Shown piece after piece: positions 26,799 through 35,007 of a stretch of 64,000 bases of DNA (the first letter of the stretch is position 1; every line of letters begins with the position of its first letter). The notes under the pieces are model-generated. The model searched no databases, was not told the origin of the DNA, and was given only the letters and a program-made list of their open reading frames with translations. The DNA is taken from positions 248,001 through 312,000 of the forward strand of contig NZ_JABAEF010000004.1 in NCBI RefSeq assembly GCF_023701945.1. Reading direction: 5' to 3'. The position numbers and the translations under genes were made by a program. Origin of the DNA: Rhizobium sp. CG5 (lineage in GTDB: Bacteria; Pseudomonadota; Alphaproteobacteria; Rhizobiales; Rhizobiaceae).

Positions 26799-27072
26799 TA
26801 GAGCGTTTCCTGGTTAGATTGAAGCATTCTGCCGGTGCAGGTTTTCGTCAGGGCAAAGGCGATTGGCGAAGGGCATACCCGAAGGTACGTCCGAGCCGAT
26901 CGCCTTTGATCCTGGCGGAAAGATGCCCGGCCCTTCGGGTTGGCTGAAACGGGCCGCCTGATCGCCCGGCCGGCTTGGCCGTAGGGCGTGGCTACGACAC
27001 GCGCCAGCCGGGCGACCAATCGACTCCGTTTGAGCCAACAGAATGTTTCAATCTAACCAGGAAACGCTCTAG
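26799..27072. mobile_element. MITE-like non-coding element with terminal inverted repeats
   Basis: A 274-base unit bounded by 34-base terminal inverted repeats with a single mismatch (26799-26832 and 27039-27072), each outer end reading CTAGAGCGTTTCC. The interior contains no credible gene. CTAG at both outer ends could be part of the repeat or a target duplication. The layout fits a miniature inverted-repeat element or a large rhizobial intergenic repeat; I recall similar GAGCGTTTCC-ended repeats in related genomes. Confidence 0.7.
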
Positions 27073-27290
27073 CGCAATCGAACCTCGGCCGATTCAGATG
27101 AGCAGCGGCAGATAGGCGAATGCCTTGACCTGACGGGTTGGGTTCCCGAAGGGCCTAGAAAGTACAGGCCGTGCTCGATGATATGCGTGCTGGATCTGCG
27201 CTCAGCGCCCGAAAAGCGCACGATCGATGCCGGGCTGATCGCAATACCGTTAGCCTTGCGCACCATCAGTCGTTCGGGGAGCTTATCATG
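27073..27290. other. Non-coding stretch between repeat and tRNA terminator
   Basis: About 220 bases without a recognisable gene. A 74-codon minus-strand reading frame exists (27069-27293) but has no recognisable family and its end runs into the repeat, so it was not called. Confidence 0.4.
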
Positions 27291-27332
27291 CAAAAATGCC
27301 CCGGCTGAACAAAACCGTTACAGCCGGGGCAT
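27291..27332 (-). terminator. Rho-independent terminator of tRNA-Leu
   Basis: Twelve-base stem ATGCCCCGGCTG (27296-27307) / CAGCCGGGGCAT (27321-27332). Read on the minus strand it is followed by a T run (TTTTTG, 27291-27296), so it terminates the minus-strand tRNA-Leu transcript 50 bases downstream of the tRNA. Confidence 0.8.
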
Positions 27333-27381
27333 CTCTGCAATGCAGCAAAATCCTTGTTAAGATCAAGGACTTAGAATGGAA

Positions 27382-27468
27382 TGGTGCCCAGAAGAGGACT
27401 CGAACCTCCACACCCTTTCGAGTACCAGCACCTGAAGCTGGCGCGTCTACCAATTCCGCCATCTGGGC
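27382..27468 (-). tRNA. tRNA-Leu (anticodon CAG)
   Basis: 87-base class II tRNA with acceptor stem GCCCAGA/TCTGGGC, a long variable arm, T-loop GGTTCGAGTCC and encoded CCA. The anticodon stem CCAGC/GCTGG encloses the loop TTCAGGT, giving CAG, which reads CUG leucine codons. A terminator hairpin follows on the same strand. Confidence 0.97.
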
Positions 27469-27915
27469 GACGGTCAGGCATGTAAGGGTGGGGCCTCTGC
27501 CTGTCAACTGGCTTTTTGAACTTTTCGTGTCGAATGTGAAAAAAGCTTGTATCGGGCCACCGCATTGGACGGCGCCATACGCATGGCGGCAAACGCCGGC
27601 ACGGGTCCGTCACGCCCCCGGCACCAACAACAACCCCGCCGTTACGCGACCTGGAAAGTAGCACTAAGTTGTGGTGCTCGGACAGAGTGAGTCTTCACAA
27701 ATAGAGAGGCTTGTCATGTCTCCGAAAAGACATGATCCCATTGGACAAAGTGATTGGCTGGACACGGATTTGGTCATAGGATCTTTGCTTGGGACGGCAA
27801 GGGGCAAGACTTGCTGGCCGATCTGTCGACATGCTGGTCGTTTCACGGGATTTCCATACCCGATGGAGCGATCGAACAAGGAGCCGTAATGATCCCGGAC
27901 CTCGTTCGGGATCTC
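27469..27915. other. Non-coding stretch upstream of the BA14K gene
   Basis: No convincing gene. A hairpin (GATCCCGGA / TTCGGGATC, about 27893-27914) lies just before the ribosome-binding site of the next gene and may be a leader structure or an upstream terminator without a T run. Confidence 0.4.
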
Positions 27916-27930
27916 TTGAGGAGAGTGTGA

Positions 27931-28365
27931 ATGTTTAGGATCCGCAATGCTCTCATCGGCGCGGTGATGGGCCTGACCTGCGTTTTGCCGCAGTCGGTGC
28001 TCGCTGCTATGCCGGTGGCGCCTTCGGTGTCTGCGCCGTCCGCTGCATCCGACATAGTCGATGTGCGGGTCGTCTGCGACCGAAGTGGCTGCTACGATCG
28101 TCCGGGTTACCGCCCGCCGCCGCCGCGTCCGATCTATCGGCCGCCGCCACCGATCTACTATCCCCCGCCGATCTACCGTCCGCCACCGCCGCCGCCGATC
28201 TATTATCCGCCTCCGGTCTATCGCCCCGCCTATCGCCCGCCGAGCGGTGGCTGGTCCAGCCATGTCCGCTGGTGCCTTGAGCGGTATCGGTCCTACAATC
28301 CGCAGACCAACCAGTATCTGGCCTATGACGGCTACTACAAGGCTTGCCGGTCGCCCTATCGTTGA
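27931..28365 (+). CDS. BA14K-family secreted protein, proline/tyrosine-rich
   Basis: 144 aa. A signal peptide (to about residue 26, VLAAM) is followed by a low-complexity segment of PPP and IYRPP/IYYPP units (about 58-106), and the C-terminal BA14K domain HVRWCLERYRSYNPQTNQYL, DGYYKACRSPY. BA14K proteins of Brucella and rhizobia are cell-envelope proteins with reported lectin-like and immunoreactive properties. GAGGAG lies about nine bases before the ATG. A strong terminator follows. Confidence 0.85.
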   Translation: MFRIRNALIGAVMGLTCVLPQSVLAAMPVAPSVSAPSAASDIVDVRVVCDRSGCYDRPGYRPPPPRPIYRPPPPIYYPPPIYRPPPPPPIYYPPPVYRPAYRPPSGGWSSHVRWCLERYRSYNPQTNQYLAYDGYYKACRSPYR

Positions 28366-28386
28366 GACAGTCTCTCATCAATTGAC

Positions 28387-28415
28387 AAGGCGGGAACGCA
28401 AGTTCCCGCCTTTTT
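28387..28415 (+). terminator. Rho-independent terminator of the BA14K gene
   Basis: Stem AAGGCGGGAAC / GTTCCCGCCTT with loop GCAA and a TTTTT tract, 22 bases after the BA14K stop. Confidence 0.9.
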
Positions 28416-28432
28416 CATGAGGCCAGCCTCGC

Positions 28433-28738
28433 TCATGAAGGCAGGTCGGTCTCCGTGTGAACCCTGTCGGTATGGCCGAGATTCCGCTCGGGATCGAGGA
28501 CGTCGCGCACCCGCTGCTTCAACTCCTTTGGCCCGGGAAAGCCGCCGTCGCGCTTGCGCTCCCAGATCAGCGCGTCATCCAGGCGGATTTCGAAATTGCC
28601 GCCGGTGCCGGGAATAAGCGCCACTTCGTTCAGATCGCTGCCGAACGTCTGCAAAAGCTCCTGCGCCATCCAGCCGGCCCGTAAAAGCCAGTTGCACTGG
28701 GTGCAATAGAGAATGGTGATACGCGGTTTGTCGTGCAT
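28433..28738 (-). CDS. SelT/SelW/SelH (Rdx-type) family protein
   Basis: 101 aa thioredoxin-like protein. The redox motif CTQC sits at the start (ITILYCTQCNWLLRAGWMAQ), with Cys in the place where eukaryotic members carry selenocysteine, followed by GTGGNFEIRLDDALIW. Presumed cytosolic redox role; substrate unknown. GGGAG (reverse strand, near 28750) supports this ATG over the in-frame start at 28837. Confidence 0.85.
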   Translation of the reverse strand: MHDKPRITILYCTQCNWLLRAGWMAQELLQTFGSDLNEVALIPGTGGNFEIRLDDALIWERKRDGGFPGPKELKQRVRDVLDPERNLGHTDRVHTETDLPS

Positions 28739-28874
28739 TGCTAAATCTCCCGGCAGGTTGTTGGTCACGAAAATGTCAACTGTTTTACTCATATATTGAC
28801 CGCCGTCGAGCTTGAGTTCGTGCGAGGCGATGCGCAAACAGGGGCATACGATAATTCACCAGAAGGAATGCCCG

Positions 28875-29321
28875 ATGTCCAATCCCCCCGACCGCAGCCG
28901 ACTGATCATCCCGGCCCTCGCGCCGGTCTATGGCAGCGGCTATGTCACCGTCGAGACCATTCTGCGTGTCGTTGCCGGCCTGCTGCTCGTGACCCATGGC
29001 TATGGCAAGATCCTCGATCCGATGGGGGCCGTTGGCATGGTCGAGGGGCTGGGATTTTATCCCGGCGTCTTCTGGTCGCCGCTGCTGGCCGCCACCGAGT
29101 TCTTCGGCGGCATTCTTGTTGCTATCGGCCTGTTCACCCGTCCTGCGGCTTTTGCCGCAACCATCGTGCTGCTGGTCACCGTCTATTTTCATGGCGTCGT
29201 GCAGGCGCAGGGCCTTGCCGGCGCGGAAAAGTCGATCCTCTGGACGGCGATCTTCCTGTTCTTTGCGTTTCGGGGCGGCAATGCCCAGTCGGTAGACGCC
29301 AGACTGAACAGGGTTTTCTGA
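28875..29321 (+). CDS. DoxX-family membrane protein
   Basis: 148 aa with four hydrophobic helices: ETILRVVAGLLLVTHGYGKI, then TEFFGGILVAIGLFTRPAAF, ATIVLLVTVYFHGVV and SILWTAIFLFFAFRGG. The pattern is that of DoxX/MauE-like proteins, sometimes coupled to sulfur or quinone redox chemistry; its role here is unknown. AGAAGGA precedes the ATG. It is divergent from the SelT-like gene, sharing about 135 bases of promoter space. Confidence 0.85.
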   Translation: MSNPPDRSRLIIPALAPVYGSGYVTVETILRVVAGLLLVTHGYGKILDPMGAVGMVEGLGFYPGVFWSPLLAATEFFGGILVAIGLFTRPAAFAATIVLLVTVYFHGVVQAQGLAGAEKSILWTAIFLFFAFRGGNAQSVDARLNRVF

Positions 29322-29455
29322 TCCGACAAAAAAATCCGGCGGCGGCAGGCTTGGCTGTTTGCCGCCTTTGCTCTTGTCATGATCCATCTTGAATGCTGCG
29401 CTGCATCGTGATCATCTGCCATTTTCCGATACGATGAAGGGGCAGGGATTAAGGC

Positions 29456-30154
29456 ATGCGCGTCGCGATCGTCGAGAATATGGACATGACCCATCACGGC
29501 CAGGTGGGCGTGGCACTGGCGGAAGTCGGCGCCAAGGTTGATGTGGTCCGGGCTTTTGCCGGCGAGCCGCTGCCGGAGGCCGTGGACGGCCATGACGCCC
29601 TTGTGGTGTTCGGTGGCGAACAGAATGCCCGCGACGACGACAGGCATCCCTATCTGCCGCAGCTGGCGGCGTTGATGCGCGCCTTTGGCGACGCCGACAA
29701 GGCGGTGCTCGGCATTTGCCTTGGAAGCCAGATCCTGGCGCGCGGCTATGGCGCCGAGAACCTGATCGGCCAGGCGCCGGAATTCGGCTGGCAGGTGATC
29801 GGCGTGACGGAGGAGGGCGCTGGTGATCCGGTCCTGTCCGCCGTCGAGGATGGTTTCCTGTCCTTCCAGTGGCACGACGATACCTTCACCCTGCCCAATG
29901 GGGCCGTGCGGCTGGCGAAGAATGCCACCGCGGCCAACCAGGCCTTTCGCGTCGGGCGGGCCGCCTATGGCACGCAATTCCATTTCGAAGCCCATCGTGG
30001 CGTCATCGAGCAATGGAATCGGCAATTTGCCGCCCATGCCGAACGCAAACATCCGGGCTGGCAGGCAAAACACCCGGAACTGGCTGCCGTCCACGGCCCG
30101 CTTGCCGATGCGGCGGGTCTCGCCATCGCCCGCGCCTGGGTCCGGCAGATCTAG
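29456..30154 (+). CDS. Class I glutamine amidotransferase-like protein
   Basis: 232 aa single-domain GATase1 protein. Nucleophile Cys in VLGICLGSQILARGYG (about residue 88) and the His/Glu of the triad in QFHFEAHRGV (about 178). Such stand-alone proteins act as GMP-synthase-like glutaminases or in gamma-glutamyl hydrolysis; substrate unknown. It is followed three bases later by a sugar acetyltransferase gene. Confidence 0.88.
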   Translation: MRVAIVENMDMTHHGQVGVALAEVGAKVDVVRAFAGEPLPEAVDGHDALVVFGGEQNARDDDRHPYLPQLAALMRAFGDADKAVLGICLGSQILARGYGAENLIGQAPEFGWQVIGVTEEGAGDPVLSAVEDGFLSFQWHDDTFTLPNGAVRLAKNATAANQAFRVGRAAYGTQFHFEAHRGVIEQWNRQFAAHAERKHPGWQAKHPELAAVHGPLADAAGLAIARAWVRQI

Positions 30155-30157
30155 AAA

Positions 30158-30751
30158 ATGACCGATAGGAAGCCAACCGAGCGGCAAAAAATGGCGGCTG
30201 GGCACTGGTATACCTGTCTCGATCCGGAACTGGACGGTCTGCGGAGCGCGGCGCGCAACGCGGTGCACCAGCACAATACCATGCCACCAGGCGAGCGCGG
30301 TGCAGCGGCGCCTCTGCTGCGCGGGCTGTTGGCGCATTTCGCCGATGGCGCGTTCGTGGAAGCACCGTTTCATTGCGGCTATGGCTTCAACATAAACCTG
30401 GGGGCTTGCGTCTATCTGAATGCCGGCTGCATCATTCTCGATTCGGCCGCGGTGACGATCGGCGATCACAGCATGCTCGGTCCCGGCGTGCAGATCTACT
30501 GTGCCGAACATCACAAGGATCGCGCCCTGCGTCGGGCGGGCCTGGAAATCGCCAAACCGGTGGTGATTGGCAGGGACGTCTGGATCGGCGGCTCTGCCAT
30601 CCTTCTCGCCGGTGTGACGATCGGCGATGGTGCGATCGTCGGCGCCGGGTCAGTCGTGACGCGCGACGTACCGGCGGGCACGACGGTGGTCGGCAATCCG
30701 GCACGGTTTGTGGGCCGTTCGAATTCAGGCGTCAAATTTTCGCTTGATTAG
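30158..30751 (+). CDS. Maltose/galactoside O-acetyltransferase family protein
   Basis: 197 aa. N-terminal maltose-acetyltransferase helices ([20 protein letters not shown]) and a left-handed beta-helix with hexapeptide repeats ([21 protein letters not shown], then [40 protein letters not shown]). The catalytic His appears in IYCAEHHKD. It transfers acetyl from acetyl-CoA to a sugar; acceptor not predictable. It follows the glutamine amidotransferase by three bases. Confidence 0.9.
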   Translation: MTDRKPTERQKMAAGHWYTCLDPELDGLRSAARNAVHQHNTMPPGERGAAAPLLRGLLAHFADGAFVEAPFHCGYGFNINLGACVYLNAGCIILDSAAVTIGDHSMLGPGVQIYCAEHHKDRALRRAGLEIAKPVVIGRDVWIGGSAILLAGVTIGDGAIVGAGSVVTRDVPAGTTVVGNPARFVGRSNSGVKFSLD

Positions 30752-30766
30752 GAAACGATCGTTCCC
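30751..30766. promoter_or_regulatory. TetR operator 1 (upstream of tetR)
   Basis: GGAAACGATCGTTCCC, with the perfect core AACGATCGTT, lies 12 bases before the TetR ATG and matches operator 2 (31415-31430) in 12 of 16 positions. Autoregulation by the adjacent TetR protein is inferred. Confidence 0.6.
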
Positions 30767-30778
30767 TATAGCGTACGC

Positions 30779-31402
30779 ATGAAAATACACCACCTTGATG
30801 CCGATCCGTCCGTCCGCGGACCTGGCCGCCCTCGCGAATTCGACATAGACGAAGCTCTCGACAGAGCCATCGAGGTTTTTGCCTTGCGCGGCTATCAGGC
30901 CGCCTCCATTGCCGAACTGAAGGCGGCGATGCAACTCACCTCGGGTAGCCTCTACAAGGCCTTCAAGGACAAGCGCGCCATCTTCCTGGCGGCCTTCGAT
31001 CGCTACAAGACGGTGCGCGACGCATTGCTGACGCAACAGCTTGAATGCGGCACCTGCGGCCGCGACAGGCTGCGCATCATGGTATCCTTCTATGCCGAGG
31101 CCTCCCATGGCGTCAGCGGGCGGCGCGGTTGCCTGGTGGTCGGCAGCGCCACGGAACTGGCAATTTTCGACGCCGACATGGCAGCGCTGGTTTCCGCGGC
31201 CACCTTGCGCAATGAGGCCTGCATTGTCGGGATGATCCGTGAAGGACAGGTCGACGGCTCGGTTAAGGCCGATCTGGACAGCGCTGCGACGGCGCGTGCG
31301 CTGCTCTGCCTGATGCAGGGTCTGCGGATCATCGGCAAGACCGGCTGCGACCGTGCGCTGACACTGTCCGTCGTCGATGTTGCCATGAAACTGGTCGATT
31401 GA
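30779..31402 (+). CDS. TetR-family transcriptional repressor
   Basis: 207 aa. N-terminal HTH: FDIDEALDRAIEVFALRGYQ, AASIAELKAAMQLTSGSLYKAFKDKRAIF (residues about 20-70), then a ligand-binding helical domain ending in MQGLRIIGKTG. It sits between two similar palindromes, one before its own gene and one before the MFS gene that follows 45 bases later, so it most likely represses itself and the pump, released by the exported compound. Confidence 0.92.
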   Translation: MKIHHLDADPSVRGPGRPREFDIDEALDRAIEVFALRGYQAASIAELKAAMQLTSGSLYKAFKDKRAIFLAAFDRYKTVRDALLTQQLECGTCGRDRLRIMVSFYAEASHGVSGRRGCLVVGSATELAIFDADMAALVSAATLRNEACIVGMIREGQVDGSVKADLDSAATARALLCLMQGLRIIGKTGCDRALTLSVVDVAMKLVD

Positions 31403-31414
31403 GTTTGAAAAATA

Positions 31415-31430
31415 GGAAATGATTATTTCC
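31415..31430. promoter_or_regulatory. TetR operator 2 (upstream of the MFS pump)
   Basis: GGAAAT-GATT-ATTTCC, a perfect 6-4-6 palindrome 17 bases before the MFS ATG and 12 of 16 identical to operator 1. It lies in the short gap between tetR and the transporter. Confidence 0.6.
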
Positions 31431-31447
31431 AAAATACGGAGATTTGC

Positions 31448-32671
31448 ATGTCATTGTCGAACACCACCGTCCCACCCCAGACGTCCGCCAAGCCTGCGGG
31501 GATATCAGCCGGCCTGACCTTCATCATGGCGGCCGCCTGCGGCCTGATTGCCGCCAACCTTTATTATGCGCAGCCGCTGGCCGGGCCGATCGGGGTGGAG
31601 ATCGGTCTGCCGCCTCAGGCGACGGGCCTGATCGTCACACTGACCCAGATCGGCTATGGCCTCGGTCTCCTGTTGCTGGTGCCACTGGGCGATCTGCTCG
31701 AAAACCGGCGCTTGATCCTGACGATGATCGGCATCGTCACCCTGGCGCTGATCGGTGCCGGTCTGTCGGGGTCTCCGGCGCCATTCCTGGGCTTCTGCCT
31801 GCTGATCGGCATCGGTTCTGTCGCGGTGCAGATCATCGTCCCGTTTGCCGCCAACCTGGCGCCGGACGTGACCCGCGGCCGCGTGGTCGGCAATGTCATG
31901 AGCGGCCTGATGCTCGGCATCATGCTGGCCCGGCCGGCGGCGAGTTTCCTGGCTGGTCTGTCCTCCTGGCATCTCGTCTTCTTCCTCTCCGCCGCCCTCA
32001 TGGTCCTGCTCGGGCTGCTGCTGGCCCGCACGCTGCCTGAGCGGCGACCGGCAGCCAGGCTCAGCTATGGCGCCCTGCTCGCCTCCATGGGGCGCCTGGT
32101 GGTCACGGAGCCGGTCCTGCGCCGTCGCGCCGCCTACCAGGCCTGTCAGTTCGCCGCCTTCAGCCTGTTCTGGACCGTCACGCCATTGTTGCTGGCTGGC
32201 CCAGGCTACGAACTGACGCAGCGCGGCATTGCGCTTTTTGCGCTTGCCGGCGTGGCGGGTGCCATCGCTTCGCCGATTGCCGGGCGGCTCGCCGACCGCA
32301 ACCTGTCGCGCCCCGCAACGGTGCTGGGCATTCTGAGCGTTGCCGTCGCCTTCCTGATCACCCATCTGGCCGACCATGGCTCGACGCTGGCGCTCGGCCT
32401 GCTGGTCTTTGCCGGTATCCTGCTGGATTTCGGCGTGACCACCACGCTGGTGATTGGCCAGCGGGCGATCTACGGCCTTGGCGCCGAGTTGCGCAGCCGA
32501 CTGAACGGTCTCTACATGGCGACCTTCTTTCTCGGCGGCGCCATTGGTTCGGCGGTGGGTGCCTGGGCCTTTGCCGAAGGTGGCTGGTGGCTTGCCTCTT
32601 CGCTCGGCCTTGCCCTGCCGGTCGTGGCTCTGCTCTATTTTCTGACCGAGCGGCGGCCCCTGAAAGGGTAA
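31448..32671 (+). CDS. MFS transporter, drug-efflux type
   Basis: 407 aa with about twelve membrane helices. The family loop GYGLGLLLLVPLGDLLENRR (between helices 2 and 3, near residues 73-92) is typical of DHA1-type multidrug or metabolite efflux carriers. Ending RRPLKG. ACGGAG precedes the ATG. It is preceded by its probable TetR repressor and an operator, so it is likely induced by its substrate. Confidence 0.9.
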   Translation: MSLSNTTVPPQTSAKPAGISAGLTFIMAAACGLIAANLYYAQPLAGPIGVEIGLPPQATGLIVTLTQIGYGLGLLLLVPLGDLLENRRLILTMIGIVTLALIGAGLSGSPAPFLGFCLLIGIGSVAVQIIVPFAANLAPDVTRGRVVGNVMSGLMLGIMLARPAASFLAGLSSWHLVFFLSAALMVLLGLLLARTLPERRPAARLSYGALLASMGRLVVTEPVLRRRAAYQACQFAAFSLFWTVTPLLLAGPGYELTQRGIALFALAGVAGAIASPIAGRLADRNLSRPATVLGILSVAVAFLITHLADHGSTLALGLLVFAGILLDFGVTTTLVIGQRAIYGLGAELRSRLNGLYMATFFLGGAIGSAVGAWAFAEGGWWLASSLGLALPVVALLYFLTERRPLKG

Positions 32672-32757
32672 TCCTGTCGCTGAATGCTTGACCGAGATCA
32701 AGACGGGCCGCCCCTCAGCCGTTATGGTGGCCCGCGACGGACGAACGGAGACTACGC

Positions 32758-33345
32758 GTGGATATTGCCGGCTTCACCCTTGCTGCCCTGCTGCTATTGC
32801 TCACCCCCGGACCGACCAATACGCTTCTGGCGATCGCTGGCGGCGCGCGAGGGTTCAAGGCATCATCGCCGTTGATCGCTGCCGAAATCGGCGGCTATCT
32901 CATGACGATCACACCGGTGGCGCTGTTTGCCGCGACCCTTTTGTCGGATCAGCCTTTGGTCGGCAGCGCCTTGAAACTCGGCTCTGCGGCCTGGGTGCTG
33001 TTTCTGGCGGTCCAGCTCTGGGGCTTGCCGGCCGATGGATTGCTGGCGCAGGGCTCTGCGGGCTTCGTTACCTTCCGTCGCGTGTTTGTGACCACCGTGC
33101 TCAATCCGAAGGCGCTGATCATCGGTCTGGTCTTCATGCCCCATGGCGCACCCCAGATCGTGCTGCCCTATCTCGCGCTGTTTTCGGCGATCGTGGTGCT
33201 GGTCGCCAGCTTCTGGCTGACGGCGGGCGCCACCCTGCTGCGCGCCGCCCGCCATAGTCATCCAACATTGGTCTATCGTTGCGCCGCCACCATCCTGCTC
33301 GGCTTTTCGACGATGCTGGCGGGCAGTTCGCTGGGGTTGATCTAA
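32758..33345 (+). CDS. LysE/RhtB-family exporter
   Basis: 195 aa, six hydrophobic segments. The N-terminus LLLLTPGPTNTLLAIAGGARG is the LysE/RhtB signature, with NPKALIIGLVFMP in the middle. It starts with GTG at 32758. Substrate, probably an amino acid or derivative, cannot be predicted. It is a second LysE-family exporter in this window but is only distantly similar to the one at 2415. Confidence 0.85.
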   Translation: MDIAGFTLAALLLLLTPGPTNTLLAIAGGARGFKASSPLIAAEIGGYLMTITPVALFAATLLSDQPLVGSALKLGSAAWVLFLAVQLWGLPADGLLAQGSAGFVTFRRVFVTTVLNPKALIIGLVFMPHGAPQIVLPYLALFSAIVVLVASFWLTAGATLLRAARHSHPTLVYRCAATILLGFSTMLAGSSLGLI

Positions 33346-33419
33346 GCGAGCCGCAGCGCGGTCATGGAACAATCCGGCGTTCAGCACGTTTTCGCATCAT
33401 ACCAAGGAGGAAATTACCC

Positions 33420-33728
33420 ATGGCTTATGATCCGAATTCCAATCCGAACCCCAATCTCAATCGACCCGATCTGAAAACGCCGACCCCGCCCCCGCCGCGC
33501 AAGAACATGACCCCGTGGTTTGTTGTTGCAGCCGTGGTGGTTGTTGGTCTCGTCGCATGGTCCCTGATGAGCGGTCCGTCGACTGATCCGGCAGCAACGT
33601 CCGCCACGCCGCCGGCGGCGACAGAGACCGCGCCGGCCGTAGAGCCGACCACTCCGGCTCCGGCAACGCCACCAGCCGCGACGACCCCGGCTCCGGCCAC
33701 GCCAAACTCCGGCACGACGCAGCCGTAA
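33420..33728 (+). CDS. Single-pass membrane protein with Pro/Thr/Ala-rich tail
   Basis: 102 aa. A strong AAGGAGG (33404-33410) sets the ATG at 33420. The N-terminal half is Asn/Pro-rich (NSNPNPNLNRPDLKTPTPPP), a single helix follows (TPWFVVAAVVVVGLVAWSLM, about 32-51), and the C-terminal half consists of PAATTPAPATP-type repeats, likely disordered and periplasmic. No family recognised. A terminator follows. Confidence 0.75.
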   Translation: MAYDPNSNPNPNLNRPDLKTPTPPPPRKNMTPWFVVAAVVVVGLVAWSLMSGPSTDPAATSATPPAATETAPAVEPTTPAPATPPAATTPAPATPNSGTTQP

Positions 33729-33752
33729 ACGGCTGATCTTGACAATAAGAAC

Positions 33753-33784
33753 AGCCGCTCGCCATCAAGGCGGGCGGCTTTTTT
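33753..33784 (+). terminator. Rho-independent terminator
   Basis: Stem AGCCGCTCGCC / GGCGGGCGGCT (one G-T pair) with loop ATCAA, then a TTTTTT run, 25 bases after the stop of the preceding gene. Confidence 0.9.
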
Positions 33785-33846
33785 ATGGGGCAGGTTTGGT
33801 AAATCGCCTGTGAACGGACGGCGCCTGCCGGTACCGCGCAGTTCAG

Positions 33847-34224
33847 TCAGCTTGCGACAGCGGTCTCGTCATCGACGGGCGCACTTGGTCCATTCTTCTT
33901 AACCGATTCAATGCAGTTCTTGGCGCTGGCCTTCGACGCATAGGTTTCCGAACGCACCATGGTCTCGCCGTTGGACGCCTTGAAGCGGACGAAATGCTGA
34001 CCGTCCTTGCTTTCTACGATTTCGAAACGATAGCCCGACCCAACCTCGTCCTTGCTGACATCGACCGTCGCGGCATCCGGCGCGTTCTTCTTGATCGATT
34101 CGATGCAATTCTTGGCACCCGCCTTGGCGGTATAGTTTTCCGACCAGACCATCACTTCGGCATTGTAGACGAACTGAACGCGGAACTCGCCCTTCTCGGT
34201 CTTCAGAATCTTGAACTTGTGCAT
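33847..34224 (-). CDS. YegP-family protein with tandem DUF1508 repeats
   Basis: 125 aa made of two similar halves: residues 1-58 (FKILKTEKGEFRVQFVYNAE, then AKAGAKNCIESIKKNAPDA) and 65-118 (FEIVESKDGQHFVRFKASNG, then SKASAKNCIESVKKNGPSA). This internal duplication is the normal state of YegP/DUF1508 proteins, small alpha/beta proteins of unknown function. The gene stands alone on the minus strand. Confidence 0.9.
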   Translation of the reverse strand: MHKFKILKTEKGEFRVQFVYNAEVMVWSENYTAKAGAKNCIESIKKNAPDAATVDVSKDEVGSGYRFEIVESKDGQHFVRFKASNGETMVRSETYASKASAKNCIESVKKNGPSAPVDDETAVAS

Positions 34225-34314
34225 GCCGTCTCCCTTTCGCGAAATGCCAGCGCTTTCTGCGCTTATGATTGCATTCGAATGCTAGCGCGCTCGATGCGGC
34301 TCGGCAAGCGGGGC

Positions 34315-34626
34315 TCAAAAACCCTGGAAGAGGAAATCCGTCGCCGCGGTGATCTCGTCGGATCGTGAGGACAGGTCGGCGATGGACGGGCCGAGCGCGG
34401 ACGCTGGGATGGTCGTCAGGAACTCCGTCAGCATCACTAATGCCTGACCATCAACTTCAAAGCGAGGATTGAGCCGCAAGACCAGTTTGGCTAGAGTGTC
34501 GACCGGAAACAAGGGGGCAACGACGCGGGTGTCCAGCGCATCCAGCAGGTTCGATTGCAGATCGATCGCAAGACTGCCGTCGCTTCCGTGCGGTGAACAT
34601 GGAAGCGGGCCATAGGTCGCTACCAG
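34315..34626 (-). CDS. ccdB: CcdB-like toxin with no standard start codon
   Basis: Reading back from the stop, an uninterrupted frame of about 103 codons gives a full-length CcdB-type sequence (IDLQSNLLDALDTRVVAPLF, LNPRFEVDGQALVMLTEFLT, LSSRSDEITAATDFLFQGF). CcdB poisons DNA gyrase. At the position expected for the start, overlapping the ccdA stop, there is no ATG, GTG or TTG; only CTG (34626) is available, and the first TTG (34512) would cut off about 38 residues. Either a rare CTG start or an inactivated toxin beside an intact antitoxin. Confidence 0.75.
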   Translation of the reverse strand: MVATYGPLPCSPHGSDGSLAIDLQSNLLDALDTRVVAPLFPVDTLAKLVLRLNPRFEVDGQALVMLTEFLTTIPASALGPSIADLSSRSDEITAATDFLFQGF

Positions 34627-34850
34627 TTCCGATATTTGGCGAACGGCAGGCCATGTTTGGCGACGTAGTCGTTCGCGGCTTGTATGGCCTCGGCATTCTC
34701 GATCTTCCAGCGCCGTTCCTTCTCCGCCTTCACCGCACGCGCGATGCCGTCCTCGGCCGCATTCGACACGTCGAGGCCGAGCGCTATCGCCTCGGCAATC
34801 AGCGCATCATTGAGAGAGAGTTCAGTGGCCTTTTTTGCCTTAGGGCTCAT
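34620..34850 (-). CDS. ccdA: CcdA-like antitoxin
   Basis: 76 aa. The N-terminal ribbon-helix-helix-like segment (ATELSLNDALIAEAIALGLD) and the toxin-binding C-terminus (RRWKIENAEAIQAANDYVAK, ending FAKYRNW) are typical of chromosomal CcdA antitoxins. GGAG lies six bases before the chosen ATG; upstream in-frame starts are disfavoured. It precedes and slightly overlaps the ccdB-like frame, as in functional modules, and would also repress the pair. Confidence 0.85.
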   Translation of the reverse strand: MSPKAKKATELSLNDALIAEAIALGLDVSNAAEDGIARAVKAEKERRWKIENAEAIQAANDYVAKHGLPFAKYRNW

Positions 34851-35007
34851 CAGGGTCTCCATCGCGACAGCCAAGTATACCGCGTCTTGCAGGCAAGGGC
34901 AAAGGTCTTGCGCGGTCCTTGGCTCAGTCACGCTTCAGACGCGCCTTCTGAGCAGTGATCTTGCTCGGTTTGGCAAACCTTGCCATTATATGCCAAAGGA
35001 GATTTGC

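Noticed and set aside
27069..27293. 74-codon minus-strand frame between the MITE-like element and the tRNA terminator
   Set aside because: No family recognised, runs into the repeat end, and no convincing ribosome-binding site.
27286..27507. Small minus-strand frame containing AQMAELVDAPASGAGT
   Set aside because: This peptide is the familiar translation of a tRNA-Leu gene; the tRNA is called instead.
28130..28250. Repeated CCGCCGCCACCG-type segment as a possible CRISPR or tandem-repeat array
   Set aside because: It encodes the Pro/Tyr-rich segment of the BA14K protein; units are irregular with no spacer structure. No CRISPR array was found in the window.
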